Shown here piece after piece: positions 20,677-31,647 of a DNA stretch of 64,000 bases. Location: assembly GCA_015056735.1 (NCBI GenBank), contig SVFT01000011.1, positions 29,431 to 93,430 of the forward strand. Direction: 5' to 3'. The stretch comes from Lachnospiraceae bacterium. GTDB lineage: Bacteria > Bacillota > Clostridia > Lachnospirales > Lachnospiraceae. How positions within the stretch are numbered: the stretch's first letter is position 1; each line of letters begins with the position of its first letter. The notes under the pieces were generated by a model. It was not told the DNA's origin and did no database searches. It saw only the letters and a program-made list of their open reading frames with translations. A program made the position numbers and the translations under genes.

Positions 20677-20709
20677 AACCTCTTCTGCTCTCATATTCTA
20701 TCGGTTCTA

Positions 20710-21612
20710 TCAGCCGCGGGGATGTGCTTTTGCATATACCTCGCGGATCCTGTTGTGATTCATGTTTGCATAGATCTGCGTCGTAGAGATATCGGAATGG
20801 CCGAGCATCTCCTGCACGGAACGAAGGTCTGCGCCGTTTTCCACAAGGTGTGCGGCGAAGGAGTGACGCAGTGTATGCGGCGTGATATCCGCCTGGATCC
20901 CCGCCTTCTTCGCATAATACTTAATCAGCTTCCAGAATCCCTGACGACTCATCGGGACGCCCGAGCAGTTCACAAAAAGCGTATTGTCGCCGTCATTCAC
21001 AACCATCTCGCTTCTAGCCTTCTCCAGATATCGCATCAGCGCTGCCTTTGCGGCATCACCGAACGGAACAAAGCGCTCTTTATGCAGATCCTTGCAGATG
21101 ATAAAACCCATCTGCAGGTTGACATCGCTCATTGTCAGACTGATCAGCTCCGTCACACGAATGCCCGTTGCATATAAAAGCTCAAGCATCGCCTTGTCAC
21201 GGATCTCCTTGGGTGAATCGCCCGAAGGCTGATCAAGGAGCGTAACAACTTCTTTCATGGAAAGGATTCCGGGCACGCGCTTCTCGATCTTGGGTGCTTT
21301 CAGGCATGAAGCAACGTTCGAAGATACGATCCCTTCCTCGATAAGATACTGATACATCGCCTTTAGGGATGCGATGTTACGGGAGATTGTTGCTGCGGCA
21401 AAATGATTCTCCTCCAGATACTGAAGGTATGCCTTCATGTCCTCCTCACGGACGCGGGAAACGTCTGAAATACCACGTGATTGCATAAAAGTGATCCATT
21501 TGCGAAGATCACGGCGATAAGACATCTCGGTATTATCGGATGTCTTCTTCACTGTATGCAGATATGCGATAAACGCATCCAAAACGTGCTCCATAAAGCT
21601 CCCCTTCTTCAA
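20710..21612 (-). CDS. xerD: Site-specific tyrosine recombinase XerD
   Basis: LLYATGIRVTELISLTMSDVNL...TPHTLRHSFAAHLVENGADLRSVQEMLGHSDISTTQIYANMNH. Confidence 0.93.
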   Translation of the reverse strand: MKKGSFMEHVLDAFIAYLHTVKKTSDNTEMSYRRDLRKWITFMQSRGISDVSRVREEDMKAYLQYLEENHFAAATISRNIASLKAMYQYLIEEGIVSSNVASCLKAPKIEKRVPGILSMKEVVTLLDQPSGDSPKEIRDKAMLELLYATGIRVTELISLTMSDVNLQMGFIICKDLHKERFVPFGDAAKAALMRYLEKARSEMVVNDGDNTLFVNCSGVPMSRQGFWKLIKYYAKKAGIQADITPHTLRHSFAAHLVENGADLRSVQEMLGHSDISTTQIYANMNHNRIREVYAKAHPRG

Positions 21613-21746
21613 AAGACAAACATAACATAGTCAGTTATGTAAGCCGTTTAATGAACATTATAAGCATGTTCTTTTGGAAAAGCAAATGGCATTTTATCCT
21701 CTTTTTCCGCCGAAAATTCAGCATTTTTTATAAATATACCAAATAT

Positions 21747-21793
21747 CGAAAAGCCCCTTTTTCAAGAGTACAACATCTTGTTAAAGGGGCTTT
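21747..21793 (-). terminator. Probable terminator downstream of aminotransferase gene
   Basis: AAAGCCCCTTT...AAAGGGGCTTT inverted repeat with TTTTC on the minus-strand side. Confidence 0.65.
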
Positions 21794-21881
21794 CAAAAAA
21801 AATGAATTTACATAATGAGAGAAATTTATACTTGATTATGACAACTTTCTGTGGTATTCGCGTCAGCCTGTACCGGTCAAC

Positions 21882-23174
21882 CTATACCGCTTCACCGAGG
21901 AGCTTCTTAACGGTGGCCAGCTTCACACAGACAACAAACACTTCACCCGCAACGGCAAGTTCCTCCGCCGAAGGGAATGAAGGCGCCACGCGGATCACAC
22001 TGTCGTGCGGATCTTTCCCGTAGGGAAAAGGCGCACCGGCCTTAGTCAGAACGATCCCGGCCTCTTTGCAAAGCTTTACGATCGCCTTTGCGCATCCTTC
22101 CGGTGCTTCGTATGTGATAAAATAGCCGCCCTTCGGCGCGATCCAGGAGCCGGCACCGCGACCTGAAAGTTCTGCATCGAACAGTCGGATAAGTGCCTCA
22201 AACTTCGGTCTTAAAACGGATGCATGTTCACGCATATGCGCCTTCACGCCGTCGATATTTTTAAAATAGCGGACATGACGCAGCATATTCAGCTTATCAT
22301 AACCGATCGTCTGGATCGTCATCGTACGAAGAACCTCTTCACGATTCGCCTTGGAGCAGGCAAGCGCTGCAATGCCGGCACCTGCAAGACTCACCTTGGA
22401 AAGGGAAGCAAACTCAAAAACAAGATCCGGATTGCCCGCCTTCTCACATTCGCTGATAATATCCAGAAGCGTATCCTTTTCATCCTCGTAAAGATCATGG
22501 ATCACATATGCATTATCCCAATAGATCCTAAAGTCTTTTGCAGCGGGCTTCAGGTTTGCAAATCTCCTTACAGTTTCATCCGAATAAGTGATACCCTGCG
22601 GATTGGAGTACTTCGGTACACACCAGATTCCCTTGATCGAAGGATCTTTTGAAACAAGGTCTTCTACGATATCCATATCGGGACCAGTCGGAAGCATGGG
22701 AACGGTGATCATCTCAATACCGAAATGCTCTGTGATCGCAAAATGTCTGTCATAGCCGGGAGCCGGGCAGAGCCATTTGACCTGATCGAGCTTGCACCAG
22801 GGTGTACATCCCGCCACGCCATGTGTATAAGAACGGGAGACCGTATCATACATGATAGGAAGTGAGGCGTTACCGTATACGATCACATTCTCAGGATCCT
22901 TAACGTCCATCACATCAGCCATCAGACGTTTTGCTTCGATGATACCGTCAAGTACCCCGTAGTTGCGGCAATCGGTTCCCTCCTCGGAAAACAGATCGTC
23001 TTTGCCGGTAAGTGCATCCAACAGTCCGACACCTGTATCCAGCTGTTCGGATGACGGCTTACCTCTGGCCATGTTCAAAGACAGATCACGATCCTGGATC
23101 TCTTTATATGCTGCTTCCAGTTCCGCTTTACAAACAAGGAGTTCTTCTCTGCTCATTTCCTGATATGATTTCAT
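21882..23174 (-). CDS. Aminotransferase class I/II (Asp_aminotransf-type, PLP-dependent)
   Basis: SLNMARGKPSSEQLDTGVGLL...NPQGITYSDETVRR...EFASLSKVSLAGAGIAALACS. Confidence 0.88.
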   Translation of the reverse strand: MKSYQEMSREELLVCKAELEAAYKEIQDRDLSLNMARGKPSSEQLDTGVGLLDALTGKDDLFSEEGTDCRNYGVLDGIIEAKRLMADVMDVKDPENVIVYGNASLPIMYDTVSRSYTHGVAGCTPWCKLDQVKWLCPAPGYDRHFAITEHFGIEMITVPMLPTGPDMDIVEDLVSKDPSIKGIWCVPKYSNPQGITYSDETVRRFANLKPAAKDFRIYWDNAYVIHDLYEDEKDTLLDIISECEKAGNPDLVFEFASLSKVSLAGAGIAALACSKANREEVLRTMTIQTIGYDKLNMLRHVRYFKNIDGVKAHMREHASVLRPKFEALIRLFDAELSGRGAGSWIAPKGGYFITYEAPEGCAKAIVKLCKEAGIVLTKAGAPFPYGKDPHDSVIRVAPSFPSAEELAVAGEVFVVCVKLATVKKLLGEAV

Positions 23175-23370
23175 TTTGTTACCCTCAGCTCTTTGGTTGG
23201 ATTATTGTATACAATGATTCATACACTGCTATTGTATCGTATGAGAATCTTTTTCTCAAGATGCAATCTGACAAAATTGGGATCGGATCCCGCGAAGCGC
23301 TTATCTAATTTGCATATTTGCAACCGCGAGCAAAAACTCGAAGATATTATTTGCCTGACGGACGTATCGC

Positions 23371-23398
23371 AAAAAAAAGAGGAAGCTCACGCTTCCTC
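23371..23398 (-). terminator. Terminator of small membrane protein gene
   Basis: GAGGAAGC-TCAC-GCTTCCTC with TTTTTTTT on the minus-strand 3' side. Confidence 0.8.
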
Positions 23399-23413
23399 CG
23401 TAAAGTGCATATC

Positions 23414-23524
23414 CTATGAATCGATATCTTCCTCTGCCGCCACAGCGGAAACAACTGAACTTACAGCTGCTGTCACAACAACCGCAGCGATAATGATCAA
23501 GAGACCACCCATTAATACAAACAT
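23414..23524 (-). CDS. Small single-pass membrane protein (36 aa), hypothetical
   Basis: MFVLMGGLLIIIAAVVVTAAVSSVVSAVAAEEDIDS; SD-like AAGGGAG upstream; own terminator downstream; below ORF-track size cutoff. Confidence 0.6.
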   Translation of the reverse strand: MFVLMGGLLIIIAAVVVTAAVSSVVSAVAAEEDIDS

Positions 23525-23654
23525 CGCTTTGCTCCCTTCTTTGATTATGCAAGACCGACCATCTGCTTTCATTTATCCTATTATACGATCGTTTCGGCAA
23601 AAAGGCTATTGTTTTCTTCTAAATCAGCTAAAATATATATAAAGTCTGATATAC

Positions 23655-23685
23655 GAAAAATCCCCAAAGGCCTAAGCCTTTGGGG
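23655..23685 (-). terminator. Rho-independent terminator of rny
   Basis: CCCCAAAGGC-CTAA-GCCTTTGGGG perfect hairpin, T-rich on minus-strand side. Confidence 0.8.
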
Positions 23686-23712
23686 GTTCAATGCAATTCA
23701 ATTTCGGAACTG

Positions 23713-25272
23713 TTATTTTGCGTAATCGGTAACTCTGGATTCTCTGATCACATTCACCTTGATCTGACCCGGATATTCCATTTCATCCTGGATCTTCTTG
23801 GAAATGTCACGGGCAAGGATCACCATCTCGGCATCCGATACCTTCTCCGGAACTACCATTACACGAACTTCTCTACCTGCCTGAATAGCAAAAGATTTAT
23901 CGACTCCATTAAAGCTGTTTGTAATATCTTCAAGTTGTTTCAATCTGGTTGTGTAGGTCTCTACAGTCTCACGTCTTGCGCCCGGTCTTGCTGCGGAGAT
24001 CGTATCTGCAGCCTGAACCAGACAAGCGATCAATGTCTGCGGCTCTACATCACCGTGGTGAGATTCCACGCTGTTGATCACGATGGCATTCTCTTTGTAC
24101 TTGCGGCAAAGATCAGCGCCAAGCTGGATATGTGATCCTTCCATCTCATGATCGACGGATTTACCGATATCATGAAGCAGACCGGCTCTCTTGGCCATTC
24201 TGACATCAAGTCCAAGTTCTGCTGCAAGCAGCCCGCAAAGCTGTGCAACTTCGATGGAATGCTTCAAAGCATTCTGCCCGTAACTTGTACGGAATCTCAT
24301 CTTACCAAGAAGCTTAACGAGTTCAGGGTGGATGCCATGAACACCGACTTCAAGTGTGGCAGCCTCGCCTTCCTCTTTGATCATCTGATCAACTTCTTTT
24401 TGTGCTTTTTCAACCATTTCTTCGATTCTGGCCGGATGGATACGTCCGTCCACAATCAGTTTTTCCAACGCGATCCTTGCAACTTCTCTTCTGATCGGAT
24501 CGAAGCTGGATAAAATAACAGCTTCAGGCGTATCATCAATGATCAGATCGACACCTGTCATGGTCTCAAGAGTACGGATGTTACGGCCTTCGCGACCGAT
24601 GATCCTGCCCTTCATCTCATCATTGGGAAGCTGAACAACGGAAATCGTTGCTTCTGCGACATGATCTGCCGCACACTTCTGAATAGCGGTAACGACATAT
24701 TCCTTCGCCTTCTTGTCCGCTTCTTCTTTTGCACGATTTTCCAGCTCTTTTACCATTACTGCAGTCTCGTGCTTGACTTCTTCTTCAACAGTCTTTAATA
24801 AATACTCTTTTGCCTGTTCAGAGGTTAAACCGGAAATTCGTTCCAGTTCCTGTACGCGTTGCTCATTGAGCTTGGATACTTCAACTTTTAACTTGTTGAG
24901 TTCCTCTTCCTTTGCTGCTAACGACGCTTCCTTCTTCTCAATGGAATCCGCTTTGCGGTCGATGTTCTCTTCCTTCTGCTGGATCCTGCGTTCAGAACGC
25001 TGTACCTCCGCGCGACGTTCCTTGATCTCTTTGTCCAAATCGCTCTTTGCTTTGACCGATTCTTCCTTGATCTCAAGAAGACCTTCACGCTTCTTCTCCT
25101 CAGCGGTCTTTACGGCTTCATCAATGATCTCGCGTGCTTTTGCTTCCGCGCTGCCGATCTTCTGCTCGACTACTTTCTTGCGATAAGCCGATGTAACGGC
25201 CACGGAAACAGGCACTGCAATAAGAAGCGTTACAGCTACTGCCAATACATAATAAAGCATGTACAGGAGCAC
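23713..25272 (-). CDS. rny: Ribonuclease Y
   Basis: N-terminal TM, long coiled coil, [36 protein letters not shown]. Confidence 0.97.
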   Translation of the reverse strand: MLLYMLYYVLAVAVTLLIAVPVSVAVTSAYRKKVVEQKIGSAEAKAREIIDEAVKTAEEKKREGLLEIKEESVKAKSDLDKEIKERRAEVQRSERRIQQKEENIDRKADSIEKKEASLAAKEEELNKLKVEVSKLNEQRVQELERISGLTSEQAKEYLLKTVEEEVKHETAVMVKELENRAKEEADKKAKEYVVTAIQKCAADHVAEATISVVQLPNDEMKGRIIGREGRNIRTLETMTGVDLIIDDTPEAVILSSFDPIRREVARIALEKLIVDGRIHPARIEEMVEKAQKEVDQMIKEEGEAATLEVGVHGIHPELVKLLGKMRFRTSYGQNALKHSIEVAQLCGLLAAELGLDVRMAKRAGLLHDIGKSVDHEMEGSHIQLGADLCRKYKENAIVINSVESHHGDVEPQTLIACLVQAADTISAARPGARRETVETYTTRLKQLEDITNSFNGVDKSFAIQAGREVRVMVVPEKVSDAEMVILARDISKKIQDEMEYPGQIKVNVIRESRVTDYAK

Positions 25273-25443
25273 CTCCTTATTAAGTTTTCATTGTACGAAT
25301 ATCGTCTAGGATGCGAGTCATACATCCTAAATGCCAAAATTACAACAAATTAATTCTAAACTTGATTACAAGTTATGTCAAGTATCATTCTTTTCATACA
25401 TGAGCATAAAACAAAGGAACCGGTCTCCCGATCCCTTCAAATC

Positions 25444-26844
25444 TTACTGCTTCATGAGGGTCTGTGCGATACAGAGTTCCTTCTTGAATGCCCCTGCGTT
25501 AAAAATGTGTGTCAGCCTCTCACCTCCACAAATATTGGAGTAGATAAAGCTCTCACATTTTGAAAGCAGATAAACCGCATAGAAATAGTTCACAGTCGTA
25601 TCTTCTATATGCACGGCGTATCTGTCTTTGTCCATTGTCTCCTGTTCAAACTCCGCGATCGTTTCCACATTTCCGAACTGTTTCAGGGAAAAACGCTCCT
25701 GGCTGATGGCGATCAGTTTGGAACCGAAAGCTTCTCTCATACCGGCAAGCATATCTTCGTCCTCTGTTGCAAGAACAATGCCGTCATAACCGTCTTCTTC
25801 CATCCACTTTTGGACGATCGGGATCGCGATATCCGCCTTGACCGGCTTGGCAAGCGCCGTCATGTCGGAAGTAAAAAAGTCAGAACCGCGAAGCAGAACG
25901 CCAAGCATGCGCTTTTTTCCCATGACAGCCTCCGCGTATTCGTCCATTTCATTACGAAAAGCAGGATCCAGGCAATTCACATCATACTCGGCCTCGCATG
26001 CCTTTCCGACAAGTCTGGAGATCCATGCTCCGAAATAGTTGCAGATATAAACCGTGTTCTCTTCATTTGAGTCCGCAGGCGTAATGCGCAGCGCAAAATA
26101 CTTCTCCAGCATGCTGTCCAAATATCTGGTGCTTCCGGCCTGAATCGTCGTTTTGATCCCGTAACGGTCAAAGAGTCTTCCAAGCCGAGCGTAAACGGAA
26201 AGAATGCTTCCGATTCCTTCAAATTTCGGCGCAACGATCTCCGCGTACCTGATCTTCTCTAAAGGAAGATCAGAAAGCCCCTGGAAGAAGAAAATGTGGT
26301 GGAAACAGTATACCTGGTCTAACTGATTTGCGGTATTAAATGAGGGTGCGGGAAAAAATGAATCGATCACGCGCAGGAGTTCGCTGTCTGTCGGATCCGG
26401 CGCCTCATCGGATATCCTAAGCCGTTCCGATTCGGGAAAAAACATGGATACTCTGCGATCTGCGAAAGTCATGCAAATGTCGGTGTGTGCCAGCAGGAGT
26501 TTCGCCACCGTGATCGTATATTCATTTGCCTCCTGAAACCACACCTTGCGTATTCCGTCAAAGATATCAAAACTCATCTTGGATGTATCATTTTCATCGT
26601 ACATAAGGTGCAGCGGATAAAGCGGATACCCGGTCAGATGCTTTGACTTGGGATACAGTTCGCTCTGCATCGCCCAATCATTGTTGCCAATATAGTGCAG
26701 GCAGTAGTTTTCGCCGTCCGGGTTAATAACCTGAAAAATGGTTTCACCTTTTAATACACCCACTATGGCATCATGAAAAACGCGATCGCCATGCTTTAGT
26801 TTCCGAAAACTTGCGTTATCATCGTATGGTCTGATCTGCAACAT
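25444..26844 (-). CDS. Hypothetical protein with O-/alpha-fucosyltransferase (NodZ/GT23-like) C-terminal features
   Basis: LGVLLRGSDFFT ... YDGIVLATEDEDMLAGMREAFGSKLIAISQERFS ... CESFIYSNICGGERL. Confidence 0.5.
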   Translation of the reverse strand: MLQIRPYDDNASFRKLKHGDRVFHDAIVGVLKGETIFQVINPDGENYCLHYIGNNDWAMQSELYPKSKHLTGYPLYPLHLMYDENDTSKMSFDIFDGIRKVWFQEANEYTITVAKLLLAHTDICMTFADRRVSMFFPESERLRISDEAPDPTDSELLRVIDSFFPAPSFNTANQLDQVYCFHHIFFFQGLSDLPLEKIRYAEIVAPKFEGIGSILSVYARLGRLFDRYGIKTTIQAGSTRYLDSMLEKYFALRITPADSNEENTVYICNYFGAWISRLVGKACEAEYDVNCLDPAFRNEMDEYAEAVMGKKRMLGVLLRGSDFFTSDMTALAKPVKADIAIPIVQKWMEEDGYDGIVLATEDEDMLAGMREAFGSKLIAISQERFSLKQFGNVETIAEFEQETMDKDRYAVHIEDTTVNYFYAVYLLSKCESFIYSNICGGERLTHIFNAGAFKKELCIAQTLMKQ

Positions 26845-26884
26845 AATCTTTCCCTCCGCATGTTCATATACATCTTCTTTTAGT

Positions 26885-28369
26885 TCATTTCAAACTCATG
26901 CGTCCATATAAGATTGTCATATCCACGATCTTCTGTGCAAGATCTTCTGTAAGTGCGTCCCCTTTCATGCGCCACTCCCAATTGCCACCGAGAGTGGACG
27001 GCGTGTTCATCCGCGCCCAGCCGTCAAGCCCCAGATAATCCTGCATCGGGATGATAACGGTATCGGCCACGCTCGAAAGCGCACACCGAATCAGATCCCA
27101 GTGTACATTACGTGTATTCTTAATATTCAGATAGTGTCTTAAATATGCCTGATCCTTCCGGTTAAGCGACTTGTACCAATGCACGGTCGTATCATTATCA
27201 TGTGTTCCGGTATAGACGATGCAGTTCCTGACGTGATTATGTGGCAGATAGCTGCTCTCATCACCGTAGTAGAATGCAAACTGCAGGATCTTCATGCCGG
27301 GATATCCCGTTTTCTTTACAAGCCTGTTTACAGCAGGCGTCAGGATACCAAGATCCTCTGCGATGATGCGGATCCCCTTACATTCACTCTTGATCATACG
27401 AAAGAAATCGTATCCCGGCCCTTCTTCCCAATGTCCGTTCTCCGCTGTCTCGTCTCCGTACGGAACAGACCAGTAGGATTCAAAACCTCTGAAATGATCG
27501 ATGCGAATAATATCGTAGATACCGGCGCAGTGGCGGATCCTTCGAAGCCACCATTCGTAGCCGGACTTCTTGTGATAAGACCAATCATACAAGGGATTGC
27601 CCCAGAGCTGGCCTGTAGCGGAAAAGGCATCTGGCGGAACACCGGCCACACCGCTTGGGATCATCTTTCGATCCAGCTGGAACTGCTTTGGATCCGCCCA
27701 TGTGTCGGCGCTGTCAAACGCCACATAGATCGGGATATCGCCGATGATCGTAATCCCCTTCTTGTTGGCATACGCCTTCAGGCGCTTCCACTGCTTATCG
27801 AAATGATATTGCTGGAACTGATAGAACGCAATCTCTTCGGAAAGTTCCTTACGATAGCGATCAACAGCCGTCTTCTTACGGAAACGGATATCCTCATCCC
27901 AAAGATTCCAGGAAAGACCCTTGAATCGGCCCTTCAATGCCATATAAAGCGCATAGTCTGGAAGCCATGTCGCGTTTGCGGAGACAAATTCCAGATAGGA
28001 TGCATCTGTACGAAGCTCACTGTTTGCAAAAGCAATACGAAGCAGCTTCATGCGATTACGCCCGATCTTCTCATAATCCACTTTCTGCGGATCCGTTCCA
28101 AAATCAAAGCGGTCGCAATCCTTACGCGTAAGAAGCCCCTCTTGTATAAGGGTCTCCGGATCGATGAAGTACGGATTCCCGGCAAATGTTGAAAAGGACT
28201 GATACGGTGAATCACCGTATCCGGTCGGTCCAAGCGGCAGGATCTGCCAATGCTTCTGACCTGCAGTGACCAGAAAATCAACAAAGTCATATGCCTCCTT
28301 GGAAAAGCATCCGATCCCATATCGGGAAGGGAGACTCGATACTGCCAACAGTACACCGCTTGTTCTCAT
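26885..28369 (-). CDS. malQ: 4-alpha-glucanotransferase (amylomaltase)
   Basis: MRTSGVLLAVSSLPSRYGIGCFSKEAYDFVDFL...IIRIDHFRGFESYWSVP...IIAEDLGILTP...YTGTHDNDT. Confidence 0.97.
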   Translation of the reverse strand: MRTSGVLLAVSSLPSRYGIGCFSKEAYDFVDFLVTAGQKHWQILPLGPTGYGDSPYQSFSTFAGNPYFIDPETLIQEGLLTRKDCDRFDFGTDPQKVDYEKIGRNRMKLLRIAFANSELRTDASYLEFVSANATWLPDYALYMALKGRFKGLSWNLWDEDIRFRKKTAVDRYRKELSEEIAFYQFQQYHFDKQWKRLKAYANKKGITIIGDIPIYVAFDSADTWADPKQFQLDRKMIPSGVAGVPPDAFSATGQLWGNPLYDWSYHKKSGYEWWLRRIRHCAGIYDIIRIDHFRGFESYWSVPYGDETAENGHWEEGPGYDFFRMIKSECKGIRIIAEDLGILTPAVNRLVKKTGYPGMKILQFAFYYGDESSYLPHNHVRNCIVYTGTHDNDTTVHWYKSLNRKDQAYLRHYLNIKNTRNVHWDLIRCALSSVADTVIIPMQDYLGLDGWARMNTPSTLGGNWEWRMKGDALTEDLAQKIVDMTILYGRMSLK

Positions 28370-28385
28370 CCGTCCGTCCTTTCCT

Positions 28386-29003
28386 TTATTGATCTAATTG
28401 TTTCATTACATCCAAAACCGTTGAAAGAGAGAAACCCTTTCTGACAAGATGTGCGATCTGTCGCTCCCGATCCTTTTCGGTACTGCCCTGCGGATCATAA
28501 CGCCGCTTCTTTAAAAGATCCAAAACGACCACATGATCATCCGACAGCTCCTCTGCATCTTCCATGCGTGAAAACGCATCGGCGATCGTCTCCCGTGAGA
28601 TCCCTTTCTGACTCAGTTTATGCTCGATCTCCTTGCGGGAGTGTGCACCCATCTGAGAGCGGATAAAGTTCTCCGCATACAGATCATCATCCACATAGTG
28701 AAACGATCCCACATACGATAAAGCATGATCAGCAAGCTCTTCCGGATAGCCACCATCAAGCAGCTTATCCTTCAGCTGCTTCATTGAGTAAGGTCTTTGC
28801 AGAAGAAGCTTCAGGGCACGCGCCTTAACACGTTTATAAAGGATCTCATCGTAGATCTTCTGAATCATCCGGCGATCCAATTGCATACCGGGTTCGATAT
28901 GATATAACGGCAATTCGCCTTTGTATAATACAAAGGCGAATGTCTCATCTGTGATGATCCGGAATCGATCTTTACCGAGAGGTATCAGCTCTCTTACGAT
29001 CAT
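28386..29003 (-). CDS. recX: Regulatory protein RecX
   Basis: [36 protein letters not shown]...; immediately downstream of recA. Confidence 0.9.
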   Translation of the reverse strand: MIVRELIPLGKDRFRIITDETFAFVLYKGELPLYHIEPGMQLDRRMIQKIYDEILYKRVKARALKLLLQRPYSMKQLKDKLLDGGYPEELADHALSYVGSFHYVDDDLYAENFIRSQMGAHSRKEIEHKLSQKGISRETIADAFSRMEDAEELSDDHVVVLDLLKKRRYDPQGSTEKDRERQIAHLVRKGFSLSTVLDVMKQLDQ

Positions 29004-30043
29004 TCTTCTTCACTCCCGTCGAGGCCATATGCCGCACGGACACGCGCCTCAATCTCATCGCAAACATTCGGGTTATCACGCAGATACTGCTTTGCGCTCT
29101 CACGGCCCTGTGCGATCTTATCCCCTTCATAAGAATACCAGGAACCGCTCTTGCTTACGATGCTCTTCTCTACGGCCAGATCGATGATATCTCCTTCTTT
29201 GGAGATGCCCTGACCGAAAATGATATCAAACTCAGCCTCTTTAAACGGCGGAGCGACTTTATTCTTAACTACTTTGACGCGAGTGTGATTTCCGATCACT
29301 TCACCGCCCTGTTTCAATGTCTCGATCCTTCTGACATCCATACGCACGGATGCATAGAACTTCAATGCACGACCGCCGGTCGTTGTCTCGGGATTGCCGA
29401 ACATCACGCCGACTTTTTCGCGCAGCTGATTGATGAAAACGACCGTACAGTTGGATTTGCTGATCACGCCCGTCAGCTTTCGAAGCGCCTGCGACATCAG
29501 ACGTGCCTGCAGACCGACATGTGAATCGCCCATATCCCCATCAATCTCTGCTCGCGGGACGAGCGCAGCAACAGAATCGACTACCACGATATCGATCGCA
29601 CCGGAACGAACCATCGTCTCCGTGATCTCGAGTGCCTGCTCACCGCAGTCAGGCTGCGAGATATAGAGGTTATCGATATCCACACCGATGTTCTTCGCAT
29701 AAACAGGGTCAAGTGCATGCTCTGCATCAATGAATCCCGCAATACCGCCACGTCTCTGCACTTCAGCGATCATGTGAAGCGTAACGGTTGTCTTACCACT
29801 GGATTCGGGACCGTAGATCTCGATCACTCTTCCCTTGGGGATACCACCGAGACCAAGTGCGATATCTAGGCTCAAAGAACCTGTCGGTATCGTCTCGATA
29901 TCCATCTGTGCTCTGGAATCACCGAGCTTCATAACGGCTCCTTTTCCGAACTGACGCTCGATCTGCCCAAGAGCCGCATCCAATGCTTTTAATCTATCTT
30001 CTTTTTCCATGTGAAATCTCCTTTTATGACAGGTAGTGAACAA
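29000..30043 (-). CDS. recA: Recombinase RecA (likely start Met 30010)
   Basis: [30 protein letters not shown]...[19 protein letters not shown]... Confidence 0.99.
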   Translation of the reverse strand: MFTTCHKRRFHMEKEDRLKALDAALGQIERQFGKGAVMKLGDSRAQMDIETIPTGSLSLDIALGLGGIPKGRVIEIYGPESSGKTTVTLHMIAEVQRRGGIAGFIDAEHALDPVYAKNIGVDIDNLYISQPDCGEQALEITETMVRSGAIDIVVVDSVAALVPRAEIDGDMGDSHVGLQARLMSQALRKLTGVISKSNCTVVFINQLREKVGVMFGNPETTTGGRALKFYASVRMDVRRIETLKQGGEVIGNHTRVKVVKNKVAPPFKEAEFDIIFGQGISKEGDIIDLAVEKSIVSKSGSWYSYEGDKIAQGRESAKQYLRDNPNVCDEIEARVRAAYGLDGSEEE

Positions 30044-30165
30044 ATGTTCTGTTTAGAGAATAAAACATTTGTTCGATTTTGTCAAATTGTTTTTTATAAA
30101 TTATCATCCGAAAGCGGGGCGCTGACTTCCCGCTTTCGGTATGAACCGTATTTTTATCGTTCGGA

Positions 30166-31161
30166 TTATGATCTTGAAATGAATTTCTGATAATCTTTGT
30201 ATGTAACAGTAACCCAGCCACTGTTTTCAAGATTTGCGTAATTGATGCCCACTTCCATTCCAAGGGGCGTATAGAAAGCGATCAATGTAGAGGGATCGGT
30301 CAGATACTCGCGGATCTGACGATCTGAGCTTTTGGAAACAACATCCAGCTCTCCGTTCTGGCGTTCGCAGCGCTGTTTGAAGTCCGCAGCGAAACCGTCA
30401 TCGACCGAAAGGATACCGGTGTTGTCCAGGATCACACCGTTTCGTACATCGATGTTCATCGGAAGCAGATCCACAAAGTATGCCCCGGGGAACGCAACAT
30501 ACTCATCAAAAACGATGCTGATCACATCTTCATCGTTGTATGTCACGTAAGCCGTTACATAAGCTGTATAGGAATCGGTGTACTCGGCAAGCTTGGAATT
30601 CTTGGGAAATTCCTCCGCATAGTACATCGCCGCTTTTTTGATCTGCTCGTTGATCTTGTCGATATTCGGGATCTTGCTGTCTGTGATCTCATAATAATTC
30701 GCGATGATGTCCACACCGTGCTCTTCATCGGAATTGGAATACGATTTGGAATGAAACCGGTAAGGAACATTCTCGTCAATCGCGTTCGCGATCTTTTTAT
30801 AATAGGTGTCCGTAGAACGGGGAATGTATTCTTCTTCCTCCTCAGGGATCTCTTCAGCCGGTGCTTCGCTGCCTGGGGCAGACTTCTCCCCTTCTTCGGG
30901 GCGCACATCACCGGAAGCCGGAGCATCCGCCTGCGGTGCCTGTTGCAAAACAGGCGGCGCTGTCTGCTCAAAAGCAGGACGCTGCGATTCGCTGCGTTCA
31001 TTCAGGCGTGTTAAAAGATAGTGCGTCACAAAACCTGCGATAAAGCAAAGAACCATCATCTGCAAAACGGCCATAATACCGAATGCAATCGCAAGGACAC
31101 GCCATACGCTGCTACTGTCCTGTCTTCTTTCATTTGATCCGTTTTGGATGTGTTCGTTCAT
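30166..31161 (-). CDS. Hypothetical membrane-anchored protein, weak DUF3298-like C-terminus
   Basis: One TM near N-terminus, acidic/proline linker, extracytoplasmic domain. Confidence 0.6.
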   Translation of the reverse strand: MNEHIQNGSNERRQDSSSVWRVLAIAFGIMAVLQMMVLCFIAGFVTHYLLTRLNERSESQRPAFEQTAPPVLQQAPQADAPASGDVRPEEGEKSAPGSEAPAEEIPEEEEEYIPRSTDTYYKKIANAIDENVPYRFHSKSYSNSDEEHGVDIIANYYEITDSKIPNIDKINEQIKKAAMYYAEEFPKNSKLAEYTDSYTAYVTAYVTYNDEDVISIVFDEYVAFPGAYFVDLLPMNIDVRNGVILDNTGILSVDDGFAADFKQRCERQNGELDVVSKSSDRQIREYLTDPSTLIAFYTPLGMEVGINYANLENSGWVTVTYKDYQKFISRS

Positions 31162-31164
31162 GTC

Positions 31165-31647
31165 TTATTCCCCGCATCTTTTGAGAATCATTTTTTGTGC
31201 TAACCGAAGTGCTTCCGCCGCAGCGCTCTTTCTGATGTTCTCACGGTCTCCATCAAAGCGGCACTCCTTCACGCGGACTTTTCCGCGCACAAAAATGCCG
31301 ATATACACAAGGCCGACCGGCTTTTCATCCGTTCCGCCGTCGGGACCCGCAAGCCCTGTTACGGAGATCGCGACATCTGCCTTTTCGCGCTTGGCGGCGC
31401 CTTGGGCCATCTCTGCGGCGACCTTGTCACTGACTGCCGTGAACTTTTTTAACGTCTTCTTACGTACGCCAAGGATCCGATGCTTCGCTTTATCCGAATA
31501 CGTGATATACCCCGCTTTCAGATATGACGATACGCCCGGAACATTGATCAGCGTCGCAGCAACGAGCCCTCCCGTGCAGGATTCGGCCGTTGTGATCTTC
31601 AGATCATATTTTGCAAGAAGCTCTACTACTCTTTCTTCAGATGTCAT
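31165..31647 (-). CDS. CinA C-terminal domain family (nicotinamide-nucleotide amidohydrolase, PncC-like)
   Basis: KITTAESCTGGLVAATLINVPGVSSYLKAGYITYSDKAK...SVTGLAGPDGGTDEKPVGLVYIG. Confidence 0.95.
   Translation of the reverse strand: MTSEERVVELLAKYDLKITTAESCTGGLVAATLINVPGVSSYLKAGYITYSDKAKHRILGVRKKTLKKFTAVSDKVAAEMAQGAAKREKADVAISVTGLAGPDGGTDEKPVGLVYIGIFVRGKVRVKECRFDGDRENIRKSAAAEALRLAQKMILKRCGE

Noticed and set aside
20710-21612. Tyrosine recombinase as marker of a prophage or integrative element
   Set aside because: Sequence resembles housekeeping XerD; no phage genes or attachment repeats nearby
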